Positions 1-9,603 of a DNA stretch of 64,000 nt are shown one piece after another (positions within the stretch are counted from its first letter, which is position 1; every line of letters starts with the position of its first letter). This DNA is from Sphingobium sp. EP60837 (GTDB lineage Bacteria > Pseudomonadota > Alphaproteobacteria > Sphingomonadales > Sphingomonadaceae): NCBI RefSeq assembly GCF_001658005.1, contig NZ_CP015987.1, positions 736,001 through 800,000 on the forward strand. The letters run 5' to 3'. The translations under genes were made by a program, and so were the position numbers. Under the pieces are notes generated by a model, which saw nothing but the letters and a program-made list of their open reading frames with translations, did not search any database and was not told where the DNA came from.

Positions 1-177
1 TTGGTCGGGACTGCGTTCCTATGCTCAGACGATCGAGTCCGTCGCGCAGCGCTGATTGGTTGCAAGAAGTCCAGCATATCCGCTGACCAAATCCGAACGG
101 AACCCTTTGTGTTATAGGGAGTTCCGCTCCCGCGGAGCGACCGCACCTATGAGTTCCCGGTCTAGAAGGTATGCAGT

Positions 178-2547
178 GTGACGATTTCGGGCCGGATTGG
201 GGGCGGTAATTACCATCATTTTCTGAGCGGCGGAGGGGAGATGGGCGATCGCATCGCCCGTTTCGACTGGTCGCGCACCAGCATCGGGCCGATCGATCTC
301 TGGTGCAATGCGATGAAGAGCATGCTGGGCTTCGTGCTCCGTTCTCCCGTCCCCATCGTAACGCTATGGGGCGACAAGGGCGTCATGATCTACAATGACG
401 CCTATCGTTCCTTTGCAGGCGCCCGGCATCCATCACTGCTCGGCACCAATGTGCTGGAAGGCTGGCACGAGGTTGCGGACTTCAACGCTAATGTAATGCA
501 GAAGGTGTATCGCGAGGGCGGAACGCTGTCCTACAAGGATCAGGAACTGACGCTGATCCGCGATGGCACGCCCAAGCTGCTGTGGACCGACCTCGAATAT
601 TCGCCCGTAATGGATGAAGACGGCACGCCGATCGGCGTGGTGGCGATCGTCATCGAGACTACGGAAAAGGTGCTGGCCAGCCGGCGGCTCCAGGATGACC
701 GCAACCGGCTTTGGTCGATTTCGCGCGATTTGCTGCTCGTCTGCACGCTGGAAGGGACGATCACGGCCGTCAACCCTTCGGCGACGCGCATGCTGGGATG
801 GGCGGAAGAGGATATGGTCGGGCATAACCTGGCCGAGTTCATCCACCCCGCCGATCTCGACCGCACCAGCGGCGAAATGGCGAGTCTGGGGGAAGGGCTC
901 AGCACACTCGCTTTCGAAAATCGTTACCGCACGCGTGAGGGCGACTATCGCCTGCTCGCGTGGACGGCCGTTCCCGACGCGGGGCGGGTCCATGGCGTAG
1001 GACGTGACATTACCGAGGAGCGTCACCTCGCCCGCGACCGCGACCGCATCTGGAACCTGTCGCCAGTGCTGAAGGTCGTCACGGATGCGCAGGGCTATAT
1101 CACCGACGTTAATCCGTCCTGGACGGAAAAGCTGGGCTGGTCGCGTGAGGAGACATTGGGCCGCCGCACCACGGACTTCATGGTGGACGACGAAGCTGGG
1201 TGGCGCGAGCGGGTCGCTACGCTGCGCGCGGGCACGCCGCTGCTCGATTACCGCACGAAGCTGCAGACCAAAGATGGCGATCATCGGACCATCCAGTGGA
1301 CGACCGTCCCGGAAAACGACACCTTCTACGGTTTCGGACGCGACATCACCGCAGAGATCGAAGCGGCCGCAGCCCTCGCCGATGCGGAGGCCGCGCTACG
1401 CCAGTCGCAGAAGATGGAAGCGGTCGGCCAGCTGACCGGCGGCATCGCGCACGACTTCAATAATCTGCTTCAGGGGATCACCGGCAGTTTGGAGATCGTG
1501 CAGCGGCGGGTGGCGCAGGGCCGGTTGGACGAGCTGGACCGGTTCATTGCCGGCGCATCGACCGCCGCCAGTCGGGCTGCGGCCCTGACGCACCGGCTGC
1601 TGGCATTTTCCCGCCGCCAGCCGCTCGATCCCAAGCCTGTGCGCGCCAATGCCCTCGTTGCTTCCATGGAGGATCTGCTCCGCCGCACAAGTGGCGAGCG
1701 GATCGAATTGGAACTGGTTTTGGCAGGCGGGCTGTGGGTCACCAAATGCGATCCCAATCAGTTGGAAAGCGCTATACTCAACCTCGCCATCAACGCGCGC
1801 GACGCCATGCCTGATGGCGGCAAGCTGACCATCGAAACCTGCAACGCCCATCTCGACCGCGCCTATGTGGCGCGGCAGCGGGGCGTGCGGCCGGGCCAAT
1901 ATGTGTGCCTCTGCGTCAGCGACACCGGCATCGGCATGAGCGCCGATACCATCAGCAAGGCTTTCGAACCCTTTTTCACGACCAAGCCGATCGGGCAGGG
2001 CACTGGCCTGGGTCTGTCGATGATCTACGGTTTTGCGCAGCAGTCGGAAGGCTATGCCAAGATCTATAGTGAAGTCGGGCAGGGAACGACGTTCAAACTC
2101 TATCTGCCTCGCTACCGCGGCAGCGAGGATGAGGAGGAAGACCTTCCGCAAACTAGCGCCATGCACCAGGCCGAAGATGGCGAGGTCGTGTTGGTGGTGG
2201 AGGATGAGTCGGTGGTGCGCGGCCTCATCCTCGAGGAACTGCATGAACTGGGCTATGCGGCGCTTGAGGCTGTAGATGGCGTCAGCGGCCTTGATATGCT
2301 GCAGTCCAAGCGGCGCATCGACCTTCTGATCACAGACATTGGCCTTCCCGGGCTAAACGGCCGCCAGCTTGCCGATGCAGCGCGGCTGCTGCGGCCGTCA
2401 CTCAAGATTTTGTTCATGACGGGCTATGCTGAAAATGCTGCGTTGGCCTCAGGCTTCCTGGAGCCGGGCATGGAAATGATCACCAAGCCGTTCGCTATGG
2501 AGGCGCTGGCGACGCGCATCCGTTCGATGCTCACCGAACCCTCCTGA
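178..2547 (+). CDS. Hybrid sensor histidine kinase with PAS domains and C-terminal receiver
   Basis: Cytoplasmic-type hybrid kinase of about 789 residues. Roughly residues 35-165, 175-285 and 290-395 look like three consecutive PAS/PAC sensor modules; two of them end in a GRDITEE/GRDITAE-like PAC signature. The HisKA phospho-acceptor is His425 in a GGIAHDFNN motif. An HATPase_c domain follows, with an N-box ([14 protein letters not shown]), DTGIGM and a [11 protein letters not shown]2 box. A receiver domain (about 670-785) carries the phospho-Asp at Asp720 in [10 protein letters not shown] and a conserved Lys near the end (MITKPF). No transmembrane segment is evident, so the signal is probably cytoplasmic. 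The GTG start at 178 has AGAAGG upstream; ATG 241 is an alternative behind GGAGGGG. No separate response regulator lies next to it, and its link to the catabolic genes downstream is unknown. Confidence 0.9.
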   Translation: MTISGRIGGGNYHHFLSGGGEMGDRIARFDWSRTSIGPIDLWCNAMKSMLGFVLRSPVPIVTLWGDKGVMIYNDAYRSFAGARHPSLLGTNVLEGWHEVADFNANVMQKVYREGGTLSYKDQELTLIRDGTPKLLWTDLEYSPVMDEDGTPIGVVAIVIETTEKVLASRRLQDDRNRLWSISRDLLLVCTLEGTITAVNPSATRMLGWAEEDMVGHNLAEFIHPADLDRTSGEMASLGEGLSTLAFENRYRTREGDYRLLAWTAVPDAGRVHGVGRDITEERHLARDRDRIWNLSPVLKVVTDAQGYITDVNPSWTEKLGWSREETLGRRTTDFMVDDEAGWRERVATLRAGTPLLDYRTKLQTKDGDHRTIQWTTVPENDTFYGFGRDITAEIEAAAALADAEAALRQSQKMEAVGQLTGGIAHDFNNLLQGITGSLEIVQRRVAQGRLDELDRFIAGASTAASRAAALTHRLLAFSRRQPLDPKPVRANALVASMEDLLRRTSGERIELELVLAGGLWVTKCDPNQLESAILNLAINARDAMPDGGKLTIETCNAHLDRAYVARQRGVRPGQYVCLCVSDTGIGMSADTISKAFEPFFTTKPIGQGTGLGLSMIYGFAQQSEGYAKIYSEVGQGTTFKLYLPRYRGSEDEEEDLPQTSAMHQAEDGEVVLVVEDESVVRGLILEELHELGYAALEAVDGVSGLDMLQSKRRIDLLITDIGLPGLNGRQLADAARLLRPSLKILFMTGYAENAALASGFLEPGMEMITKPFAMEALATRIRSMLTEPS

Positions 2548-2751
2548 TCTCGCCGCCGCTAACACCGCAGGATCATCGGCCAAACCCTAGATGGATCGCT
2601 GCATGATCCTGTGCGGTAGTTGCCGCGCGCCGAGCTTGCGGTGCCCGGACCGGTCGCGATAGCCTTTCTTCAGCACGATCGCCGGGTGAACAGGCGGCAT
2701 AGATGCAAGGCTTCGGCCTCGAGGGATAACAAGCCTCAAGAGGAGAGAGAG

Positions 2752-4503
2752 ATGACGGACATGCTGATCCGCGGCGGCACGGTGGTCGATGGCACGGGCG
2801 CGCCCGGCTACGCCGCCGACGTACGCGTGGCAGGAGCCAAGATCACCGAAATCGGCACGGGGCTGACTGCTGCCGCCGGTGAGGAGGTGGTGGACGCCAG
2901 TGGTTGCTATGTGACCCCCGGTTTCATTGAAAGCCACACCCATTATGATGCGACCATGTGGTGGCAGCCGGACCTCGATCCACTGCCCGGCAATGGCGCG
3001 ACCACGGTGATCCTGGGCAATTGCGGTTTTTCCGCAGCGCCGCTTTCGAAGGAAAAGGCCGCGCAACTGGAGATGATCAAGATCTTCTCCTTCTTCGAGG
3101 ATATCCCCCTGAAGCCCTTCCTCCAGCATGTCCCGTGGGACTGGGAGAAATGGTCGGAGTATAAGGCGTCGATGGCGCGCAACATCAGCCTGCCCGCCAA
3201 CTATTCCGCCTTTGTCGGCCATATCGCCCTCCGTCTCGCTGCCATGGGGATAGAGGCTTGGGATCGCGCCGCGACAGCGGAAGAGGTCGCTCGCATGGCC
3301 GAATTGCTGGACGATGCGCTGGCGGCGGGCGCGCTTGGCATGTCCGACAATCTGCACGACCATGATGGTGATGATCGCGCCATCCCGACCCTGCTGGCGG
3401 ACGATGCCGAGTTCGAGGCGCTGTTCGCGGTGATGGAGCGCTACCCCGGCACGACCTATCAGGTGATCATCGACACCTTCATGCGCAAGACAGGTCCCGA
3501 AAGCCTTGAACGGCTAGGCCGCCTGCTCAAGGGTCGCGCGATCCGCATCCAGGTCGCGGGCGCCGTGCCGACGCTGGAGTTCCAGAAGGACATTCTGCCC
3601 CGGCTTCAGGACACGATGGCGAAGCTGAAGGCGGAAGGCGTCGATATCTGGCCCGGTTACGCGCATGTCTCGCCCACCAGCACGCTGAGCCTCGTCAAGT
3701 CGCTGATCTTCGCCCAGTCCAACGATTATGTCTGGCATGAGGTTGTGCTGGCTGAAACGCATCAGGATAAGGCGCGGCTGCTTGCCGATCCGGATTGGCG
3801 CGCGCGGGCGCGGGAAAGCTGGGATACGAAGGCTTGGCCTCATTCGCCGATGAACAACCCGCAGGACCTTTATCTGCTGGACAGCGAGAATGGCGCGGGT
3901 CCCGTGGGCGGCACGCTCAAGGAATTTGCCGACGCGCGTGGGCTGCATCGGTCGGACGCGATGGCGCAGTGGATCTTGGAGAATGGCACCAAGTCCACCG
4001 TGCATATGGCGCCCTTCCCCAAGGATGAGGACCTGACGATCCAGCTGATGCTGGATCCCAAGACAGTCGGCAATATTTCCGACGCGGGCGCGCATCTGCA
4101 GATGCTGTGCGGCGGGGGCGAGAATATCCTGCTTTTCAGCAAATATGTGCGCGAGGGCTTGTTGACCCTGGAGCAAGCGATCCATGTGAAGACAGGTAAG
4201 CTCGCCAACTTCTTCGGCTTGCACGATACGGGCGAGATCAAGGTCGGCCGCCGCGCCGATATCACGGTCTTCAACCTTGACGAGGTCGAATATCGCAACA
4301 TGGAGAAGCGCTTCGATGTGCCCGATGGCGACGGCGGCACCACATGGCGCTTTACCCGCCCGGCCGCGCCCATGCGGCTGACGCTGGTGAACGGGGTCAA
4401 GACCTTCGACGGCCAGAGCTATACCGGCGCGCGGCCTGGCGAATATCTCGCGCCGACGGCCGCAGTGAACGACGCGCTGGCGTCCCTGGAAGCGGCGGAA
4501 TAA
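2752..4503 (+). CDS. Amidohydrolase, N-acyl-D-amino-acid deacylase family
   Basis: A 583-residue metal-dependent hydrolase. The N-terminus (LIRGGTVVDGTGAPG) is the usual beta-sandwich entry strand of the amidohydrolase superfamily. The ESHTHYDATMWW motif near residue 65 supplies the HxH metal ligands, NCGFSAAP is typical of the D-aminoacylase subfamily, and SDAGAHLQML supplies a late Asp/His ligand region. The family hydrolyses N-acyl-D-amino acids, dihydropyrimidine-like rings or other cyclic amides; members are common in sphingomonad degradation clusters, where the substrate is usually unknown. ATG 2752 is chosen over upstream in-frame starts because AGAGGAGAGAGAG sits immediately before it and the protein then begins at the conserved strand. 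A strong terminator follows directly, so it is probably transcribed alone. Confidence 0.88.
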   Translation: MTDMLIRGGTVVDGTGAPGYAADVRVAGAKITEIGTGLTAAAGEEVVDASGCYVTPGFIESHTHYDATMWWQPDLDPLPGNGATTVILGNCGFSAAPLSKEKAAQLEMIKIFSFFEDIPLKPFLQHVPWDWEKWSEYKASMARNISLPANYSAFVGHIALRLAAMGIEAWDRAATAEEVARMAELLDDALAAGALGMSDNLHDHDGDDRAIPTLLADDAEFEALFAVMERYPGTTYQVIIDTFMRKTGPESLERLGRLLKGRAIRIQVAGAVPTLEFQKDILPRLQDTMAKLKAEGVDIWPGYAHVSPTSTLSLVKSLIFAQSNDYVWHEVVLAETHQDKARLLADPDWRARARESWDTKAWPHSPMNNPQDLYLLDSENGAGPVGGTLKEFADARGLHRSDAMAQWILENGTKSTVHMAPFPKDEDLTIQLMLDPKTVGNISDAGAHLQMLCGGGENILLFSKYVREGLLTLEQAIHVKTGKLANFFGLHDTGEIKVGRRADITVFNLDEVEYRNMEKRFDVPDGDGGTTWRFTRPAAPMRLTLVNGVKTFDGQSYTGARPGEYLAPTAAVNDALASLEAAE

Positions 4504-4513
4504 GGTTGGGAGG

Positions 4514-4546
4514 GAGCGGGCGGTTCGCGCCGCCCGCTCGTTTTTT
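4514..4546 (+). terminator. Rho-independent terminator after the amidohydrolase
   Basis: A perfect 10-bp stem GAGCGGGCGG / CCGCCCGCTC (4514-4523 with 4530-4539) encloses a 6-nt loop and is followed by G then TTTTTT. It sits 11 bp after the amidohydrolase stop and ends 20 bp before the next start, so it should separate the two plus-strand genes. Confidence 0.92.
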
Positions 4547-4566
4547 GCGAATAAGGGAACAGGCGC

Positions 4567-5091
4567 TTGGGCATATTCGGTGCGATCGACCAAACGGGCA
4601 TATTGGTCCAGGACCTCGACGCCAGCATCAGCCGCTGGATCACCCATTCAGGCGTCGGGCCGTGGACGGTCTTCCGCAATGTGAGGCTGGACGGCAGCTA
4701 TCGCGGTGAGCCTACCGTCGTCACGATGGATGTGGGCCTCTCCTATCAGGGCGAGATGCAGATCGAACTTATACAAGTCACGAACGACGCGCCGTCACCC
4801 TATCGGGGCGATGATGGACGGCCCCTGCTTGGCCTCCATCATCTTGCGCGCATTGTCGATGACCTCGACGCGGCTGTGGATGCTGCCGTTGCGGGTGGCA
4901 TGGAAGTCTCGTTCACCGCGCAAAATCCTACAACGCGCGTGGCTTATCTCCAAGTGCCCGGCGAGCCCGGCCAGTTGTTCGAATTCATCTGCGGCGCGGA
5001 TATGCGCGCCCTGTGCGAAGCGGGCATCGCCGCTTCGCGGTCATGGGACGGCAAAAATCCAGTGACTGTGATTGATTTCGCTGTGGTGTGA
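4567..5091 (+). CDS. VOC (glyoxalase/bleomycin-resistance fold) family protein
   Basis: A 174-residue protein with the vicinal oxygen chelate pattern: a first module beginning QTGILVQDLDASISRW and a second beginning GLHHLARIVDDLDAAV, each a beta-alpha-beta-beta-beta unit, and a C-terminal PGQLFEFI strand supplying a likely Glu ligand. VOC proteins act as isomerases, epimerases, dioxygenases or lyases; the substrate cannot be named from sequence. The chosen start is TTG 4567 with AAGGGA 8 nt upstream; no in-frame ATG occurs before the middle of the first module, so the TTG is needed for a complete fold. It is preceded by a terminator and converges with the minus-strand EthD gene. Confidence 0.8.
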   Translation: MGIFGAIDQTGILVQDLDASISRWITHSGVGPWTVFRNVRLDGSYRGEPTVVTMDVGLSYQGEMQIELIQVTNDAPSPYRGDDGRPLLGLHHLARIVDDLDAAVDAAVAGGMEVSFTAQNPTTRVAYLQVPGEPGQLFEFICGADMRALCEAGIAASRSWDGKNPVTVIDFAVV

Positions 5092-5229
5092 CAGGTTTCT
5101 GGATATCTAATGGCTCCGATTGGAAGCGGTGAAGATTGTCCAGCTGACCAGGCAGCGAGATTCCAATATTGTCATTAAGGGCATATCCGCCAGGAAGTTA
5201 TTGTAGTCTCGTAGCGACTTGCATGTCGC

Positions 5230-5946
5230 CTACCGGTCGAGATGAGCGTAGTCGAACTGGCTGGTGGGGATGATGTCGATTCTCGAGAAATCGATGAACC
5301 CGGCGCAGCTGTCTGCCATTTCCTTTGTATTATGCGAGAACTTGGCTTCGTCGCCAACGGCGTCGAAGAAGACGGGCGCGTCGGTCATCGCTTCCAGGGG
5401 GAAGCATTCCTCGACAAAGGCATCATAGTCAGGCGCGTTGGGGGTCAGCGCGCGGACGATGATGTTTTGGACATATTCGAAATTCGCCTGCGTATCGATG
5501 GCGACCCGGGTGTGATGGTGGTGCCAATGGGCGACCGCATCGTCCCAGCTCATGTCGGGGCGGAAGGAAATGAAGCTGGCCTGCGACCAGCCCCAGGTGC
5601 GTGATCCGGCCTGCGGCGCATGATCCTTGTTGGGGATGATGGTAGATTCAGCAACGACCCACGCTTCAAACCGGACGCTATGATCGGCCAGAGCGGCGTC
5701 GATCTGTCCACGGAAATGGGCGTTGGCGGTGGGGAGCCAGAATTGGACCACGGCGTCCTGCTGGCGTTCCTGCCACTGCTGGATGAGCGAGGATGCAGGC
5801 TCTACCGTGGCATCACGCAGGTTCAGGCGGATGCCGTCTGCCCCGGCCGCCTTGAGCGCGGCGGGGAGGGTGGATTTCAGGCGTTCGGCATAGTCGCCGC
5901 GGCTTTCACCTTCCGGCGCCCACAGGGCGCAGATCAGCTTTTCCAT
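5230..5946 (-). CDS. EthD domain-containing protein
   Basis: A 238-residue protein with a ferredoxin-like alpha/beta fold. The C-terminal half (DMSWDDAVAHWHHHHTRVAI and onward) is a typical EthD/dimeric alpha-beta barrel module, and the N-terminal half (MEKLICALWAPEG) looks like a second degenerate copy. EthD proteins accompany P450 and Rieske oxygenase catabolic genes and may act as small isomerases, cyclases or accessory factors; the activity here is not known. It is last in a minus-strand run behind two SDRs (26 bp gap to the upstream SDR), which suggests co-transcription. The 138-bp gap to the convergent VOC gene holds nothing I can identify. Confidence 0.8.
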   Translation of the reverse strand: MEKLICALWAPEGESRGDYAERLKSTLPAALKAAGADGIRLNLRDATVEPASSLIQQWQERQQDAVVQFWLPTANAHFRGQIDAALADHSVRFEAWVVAESTIIPNKDHAPQAGSRTWGWSQASFISFRPDMSWDDAVAHWHHHHTRVAIDTQANFEYVQNIIVRALTPNAPDYDAFVEECFPLEAMTDAPVFFDAVGDEAKFSHNTKEMADSCAGFIDFSRIDIIPTSQFDYAHLDR

Positions 5947-5972
5947 GATCGTCTCTCCAACTATTTTCTATA

Positions 5973-6734
5973 TCAGTCGAAATTGGCCTGGCCGCCGTCG
6001 AGCGGGATGGTGGCGCCAGTGAGGTAGGACAGGTCCGATCCGCACAGGGCGACGATGGCGCGGCCAATATCCTCCTCCAGCCGGCCGATGCGATCGAGCG
6101 GGATGGTGCGGAAAAAGGCTTTCGCTTCGTCCGGATTATGTTCGATCCACATTTTAAGGCCAGGTGATTCCGCATGGGGCGCGATGGTGAGGACGCGGAT
6201 ATTCTGCCGTCCCCATTCGGCTGCGCCAGCGCGGGTGAGGACCCGCGTTGCCTGCTTGATCGCACCATAGCAGCCGTAGCCGCTCATGTCCCAGCGGATG
6301 CCCGCGGAAGAGGTGAAGTTGAAGATGGTGCCGCCGCCGCGCCTTTCCATGTGCGGGCGGACCAGCTTCATCAGGCGGAAGGTGGCGAGCGGGCCGGATT
6401 CAAAACCTGCCAGGAAAGCTTCGTCGGTCACCTCGTCGAGCAGGCCGAGCGGCACTTCCTGCGCATTGTTGACCAGGATATCAACGCCGCCAAGATCGCG
6501 CACGGCGGTATCGACGGCCGATGCGAGATCGTCCGCCGCCTTCACATTGCAGGCGACCGCAATGGCGCGCACGCCGCGTTCTTCGACGAGGCGCGCGGTT
6601 TCCTGTACTTTTTCAAGGGTGCGGCCCGATAGCAGCAGATCGACGCCTTCGCTGGCCAAAGCGAGCGCGACGCCCTGGCCAATTCCCTGTCCCGCCCCGG
6701 TGATCAGGGCGACTTTGCCTTTAAGAGCCGTCAT
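5973..6734 (-). CDS. Short-chain dehydrogenase/reductase (SDR)
   Basis: A classical 253-residue SDR. The Rossmann NAD(P) motif TGAGQGIG is at about residues 13-20, NNA lies at about 88-90, and the catalytic Ser-Tyr-Lys is visible as FTSSAG followed by CYGAIK. The Asp/Arg-rich region after beta-2 (SGRTLEK) suggests NADP rather than NAD preference, but this is uncertain. It ends with the family-typical LDGGQANFD. The likely role is oxidation or reduction of a secondary alcohol/ketone on the cluster substrate. It lies 26 bp upstream of EthD and 45 bp downstream of the 3-alpha-HSD-like SDR, all on one strand. Confidence 0.88.
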   Translation of the reverse strand: MTALKGKVALITGAGQGIGQGVALALASEGVDLLLSGRTLEKVQETARLVEERGVRAIAVACNVKAADDLASAVDTAVRDLGGVDILVNNAQEVPLGLLDEVTDEAFLAGFESGPLATFRLMKLVRPHMERRGGGTIFNFTSSAGIRWDMSGYGCYGAIKQATRVLTRAGAAEWGRQNIRVLTIAPHAESPGLKMWIEHNPDEAKAFFRTIPLDRIGRLEEDIGRAIVALCGSDLSYLTGATIPLDGGQANFD

Positions 6735-6779
6735 CGCTCTATCCTTTCGATAAGATTTTGTTGATCGGGTGTGGGCGCG

Positions 6780-7544
6780 TCAGACCTGTTGCGGTCGCAG
6801 GATCGCGTCGCTGCCGCCGTCGATGAAGATGATCTGGCCGAGCAGATACTGGTTTTCCATACCGAGGAGGAAGTCGATCAGTTCGGCGATTTCCTCTGGC
6901 GGCGCATAGTCCTTGACCGCTATCGGATTGCTCTGGGCGATGAGCTTCATCATTTCGGGCTCGCCGAACAGGGGCTCGGTCATCGGGGTCTTCACCACGC
7001 CGGGGCCGATGCCGTTCAGCAGGATATCCGCGCCGCCCCATTCGGGGGTAGCGGCGGCGCGGCGCACCCATCGTGACAGCGCATTTTTGGACGTCGCATA
7101 GGCGTTGCCCGGCTCTGCATTCATGGCGTCCAGTGCGCCCCCCTCATCCCCGGCAAGGCAGAGTTCCACAACCTTTGGATTGTTGGGCAGCATGGCGGCG
7201 GTGGAGCAGATGGCGACAGCACGCGGACGCGGAGACTTGGCGAGCAGCGGGCGCAATCCCTCCAGCGTGGCGACTGCGCCAAAATAGTTGATGGCGATGG
7301 TCTGAGCATCCCGATCCTGGGCGGAGATGCCGGCACCTGCGAGCACGCCATCGATGCCTTCGGGCGCAAGACGGGATATTTCCGCCACCATATGGTCGCG
7401 GCCAGCCGCCGTGCCGAGATCCGCATCGATATCCGAATTGCGCAGATCCACACCGATGACATGGTGGCCGCCGTGCTTCAGCCTGTCCCGGGTCGCAGCG
7501 CCGATGCCTGATGCTGCGCCGGTCACGACAATGGTCCTGCTCAT
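6780..7544 (-). CDS. SDR resembling 3-alpha-hydroxysteroid dehydrogenase/carbonyl reductase
   Basis: A 254-residue SDR. TGAASGIG is at 8-15, a beta-2 end of VDLRNSDIDADL, catalytic Ser114 (ICSTAA), Tyr149 and Lys153 (YATSK). The DLRN-DIDADLGTAAGR stretch, the EL-LAGDEG insert before the active site and the C-terminus IDGGSDAILRPQQV closely follow the bacterial 3-alpha-HSD/carbonyl reductase (HsdA) family of Comamonas, which oxidises 3-alpha-hydroxysteroids with NAD(P). That match is from memory, so steroid specificity is inferred. The gene is divergent from the AraC regulator, with a 103-bp gap that probably holds both promoters, and it heads a three-gene minus-strand unit with an SDR and EthD. 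Confidence 0.85.
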   Translation of the reverse strand: MSRTIVVTGAASGIGAATRDRLKHGGHHVIGVDLRNSDIDADLGTAAGRDHMVAEISRLAPEGIDGVLAGAGISAQDRDAQTIAINYFGAVATLEGLRPLLAKSPRPRAVAICSTAAMLPNNPKVVELCLAGDEGGALDAMNAEPGNAYATSKNALSRWVRRAAATPEWGGADILLNGIGPGVVKTPMTEPLFGEPEMMKLIAQSNPIAVKDYAPPEEIAELIDFLLGMENQYLLGQIIFIDGGSDAILRPQQV

Positions 7545-7647
7545 ACTGACACTCTCCGTCTTTTGCTTTGTTGCGTTGTTGATGGCAGCTTTTTCTGCGC
7601 ATCGCCAGTGCTTGTTATGGGGGTCGTATGAGATTATCGTTGTGTCG

Positions 7648-8535
7648 ATGGCGCAACAGGCTTTGATTGAAACGGGCGGTGCAGCGAGGGCCCCGGCGGA
7701 GCCGTGGACCGTGCTGGCGGCCGCTGCAAGCAGCGTCGCGCGCGTCGAGCTGCGGCGCTACGAGCTGCCGAGTCCCAATGAGATGTGGGAGTTGGACGAT
7801 GCGCCTATCCTGTCCTTCGTTATGCCGCGCGCGGAAGGGACGCAGGGCGAGATCATGTTCGACCTGGGCGACCGGCGGCGGCACAAGGTCGGTCGCTTGC
7901 TCTTGCGGCCGGGTGGCATCGCCATGCATTCGCGCGGCGACGGCGGGATGCTGGACATATTGGCCTGCCGCTTTGATCCGGTGCGTTTCGCGGCGGTTAC
8001 GGGTCTGGCTGAATGGGACTCCCGGCGGTTGAGCCACTGCGCTTCGATCCATTCACCTATCTTGATGACACTGGCCGAGCGGTTGAAACAGGAGACGGTT
8101 GCGCCGGGCTTCGGATCGGAAATGGCGGTCGAGGCGCTAGTGCAGTTGATGATGGTGGAAGTGGCGCGGCTGTTCCGGCGGAAGCCGGTGCATGAGGCGG
8201 GGCAGGGTGGTCTTGCACCCTGGCAGCTGGCGCGGATCGAGGAAGCGTTACGCTCAAGCGACGGGGAATGGCCAACGACGCAGGTGCTGGCGAGCCTGTG
8301 CGGGATCAGCCGGTCGCATCTGTCGCGCAGTTTCGCAGCGACGGCAGGGGCGGCGCTGTCCGATTATGCCGCGGCAATACGGATTGAACGTGCGCAGGAC
8401 ATGATTCGAGGCGGTGCCTTGCCGATGAACCGGATAGCTGAGACGCTTGGCTTTGCGACGGCGAGCGCGTTCAGCGCCGCGTTCCGGCGCGCGACAGGGA
8501 TGACACCGCGCGCGTTTCGGCGGGGGTTTCATTAG
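7648..8535 (+). CDS. AraC-family transcriptional regulator
   Basis: A 295-residue regulator. The N-terminal effector-binding half resembles a cupin-like AraC sensor. The C-terminal two-HTH DNA-binding domain occupies about the last 100 residues, with LASLCGISRSHLSRSF as the first recognition helix region and NRIAETLGFATASAFSAAFRRATGMTPRAFR as the signature of the second (described here only as a region). The frame stays open about 320 bp further upstream, over the SDR start, so ATG 7648 is chosen as the first ATG outside the divergent gene; its ribosome site is weak and a nearby TTG is possible. It probably controls the divergent 3-alpha-HSD-like operon. Confidence 0.85.
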   Translation: MAQQALIETGGAARAPAEPWTVLAAAASSVARVELRRYELPSPNEMWELDDAPILSFVMPRAEGTQGEIMFDLGDRRRHKVGRLLLRPGGIAMHSRGDGGMLDILACRFDPVRFAAVTGLAEWDSRRLSHCASIHSPILMTLAERLKQETVAPGFGSEMAVEALVQLMMVEVARLFRRKPVHEAGQGGLAPWQLARIEEALRSSDGEWPTTQVLASLCGISRSHLSRSFAATAGAALSDYAAAIRIERAQDMIRGGALPMNRIAETLGFATASAFSAAFRRATGMTPRAFRRGFH

Positions 8536-8547
8536 AGGGGCGTGCGC

Positions 8548-8654
8548 GCCCTTCGACGAGCTCAGGGCGAACGGGCTTGGGGGTTGCGGCGGCTTTCGTT
8601 CGTGCCAAGGCCTTCGACTGCCTGCTTGCAGCAGGCGCTCCGGGCTCGAGCGAA
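8548..8654. repeat. Sphingomonad-type intergenic repeat, two degenerate copies
   Basis: The sequence CCCTTCGACGAGCTCAGGG-CGAACGGG (8549-8575) is followed by a second copy, CCTTCGACT...GGGCTCGAGCGAACGGGG (8610-8658 region), carrying a small inserted hairpin GCCTGC-TTGCA-GCAGGC. The same core recurs near 50205-50286 and 62884-62907. It lies between two convergent genes and may double as a terminator or mRNA-stabilising structure. Confidence 0.7.
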
Positions 8655-8659
8655 CGGGG

Positions 8660-9601
8660 TTAGTTATTGGCCCGTAGAAAGCTGATCAGCACTTGCGCTA
8701 AGGGCGGCCCCTGATCCTCCTGCACGAAGTGGCCGCCGTTGCTGATGCGTGTGTGGGGCTGGCCCTTTGCGCCGGGAATGCGGCGTTGGAAAACCTCTTC
8801 CCAGGCGATCGTGGCCGGGTCCTGATCGCTGAAGGCGGTTAGGAAAGGCTTGTCCCAGCTTTCGAGGAAACGCCAGGTAGCGCGGTTTGCTTCCAGCCCT
8901 TCGGCGTCTTCGGCGATCGGGATGCCGCAGGTGATCTGGAGCATGCCTTTTTTGTAGGAGGCGTCGGGGAAAGGGGCGGCGTAGGCGGCGAGTACTTCAT
9001 CAGGCACATCGGTGACGCAGGCGCGGCCGACGAGCAGGTCCAGCGGAAGATCCTCGCTGGTGCGGCAGGTTTCGACCCAGGCGGCGATCGCCTCGCCCGG
9101 CCAGTCGGGCACGCCGAGCGGCGGCGGGTCGCAATTTTGCAGCAGCGTATTGGCGGCGAGGATCGCGGCGAAGCGGTCGGGACATTTTGCAACGACGCGC
9201 AGGCCGATGGGACCGCCCCAATCCTGGCAGACAAGGGTGATACCCTTAAGATCGAGCGCTTCGACGAAGCCGCGCATCCAGGCAACGAAGCGGTCGAAGC
9301 CATAGTCGGCGCGGCTGGCGGGCTTGTCGGACTTGCCGAAGCCGATCATGTCGGGCGCGATGACGCGATAGCCCGCCGCCACGACAGGGCCGATCATGTG
9401 GCGGTAGAGATAGCTCCACGTCGGATTGCCGTGCAGCATGAGGACGACGGGGGCATTGCGGTCCCCTTCATCCACATAATGCATGCGCAGTGGCCCGAGG
9501 CGCGCATCCTCAACCTCCACATAATTGGGTGCGAAGTCATAGCCCGGCAGTCCTTCGAAACAGGCGTCGGGCGTGCGCAATATGCCGGGCCGGACCTCCA
9601 T
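8660..9601 (-). CDS. Haloalkane dehalogenase-type alpha/beta hydrolase
   Basis: A 313-residue alpha/beta hydrolase matching the HLD-I (DhlA/DhmA-like) layout. The HGNPTWSYLYR oxyanion loop is at 57-67. The nucleophile is Asp127 in CQDWGG, followed directly by Trp128, the position of the halide-stabilising Trp125 of DhlA. An acidic residue follows in FSDQDP, and the catalytic His lies in NGGHFVQED. An Asp rather than Ser nucleophile excludes a simple esterase and fits a dehalogenase or related alkyl-enzyme chemistry. The actual substrate is unknown; many HLD-fold proteins in catabolic clusters do not act on halides. It is 2 bp downstream of the sulfotransferase gene, so the two are co-expressed. 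Confidence 0.85.
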   Translation of the reverse strand: MEVRPGILRTPDACFEGLPGYDFAPNYVEVEDARLGPLRMHYVDEGDRNAPVVLMLHGNPTWSYLYRHMIGPVVAAGYRVIAPDMIGFGKSDKPASRADYGFDRFVAWMRGFVEALDLKGITLVCQDWGGPIGLRVVAKCPDRFAAILAANTLLQNCDPPPLGVPDWPGEAIAAWVETCRTSEDLPLDLLVGRACVTDVPDEVLAAYAAPFPDASYKKGMLQITCGIPIAEDAEGLEANRATWRFLESWDKPFLTAFSDQDPATIAWEEVFQRRIPGAKGQPHTRISNGGHFVQEDQGPPLAQVLISFLRANN

Positions 9602-9603
9602 CG

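Noticed and set aside
2587..3363. 258-codon minus-strand open frame over the amidohydrolase start
   Set aside because: Covers the amidohydrolase start and metal-binding region; no motif.
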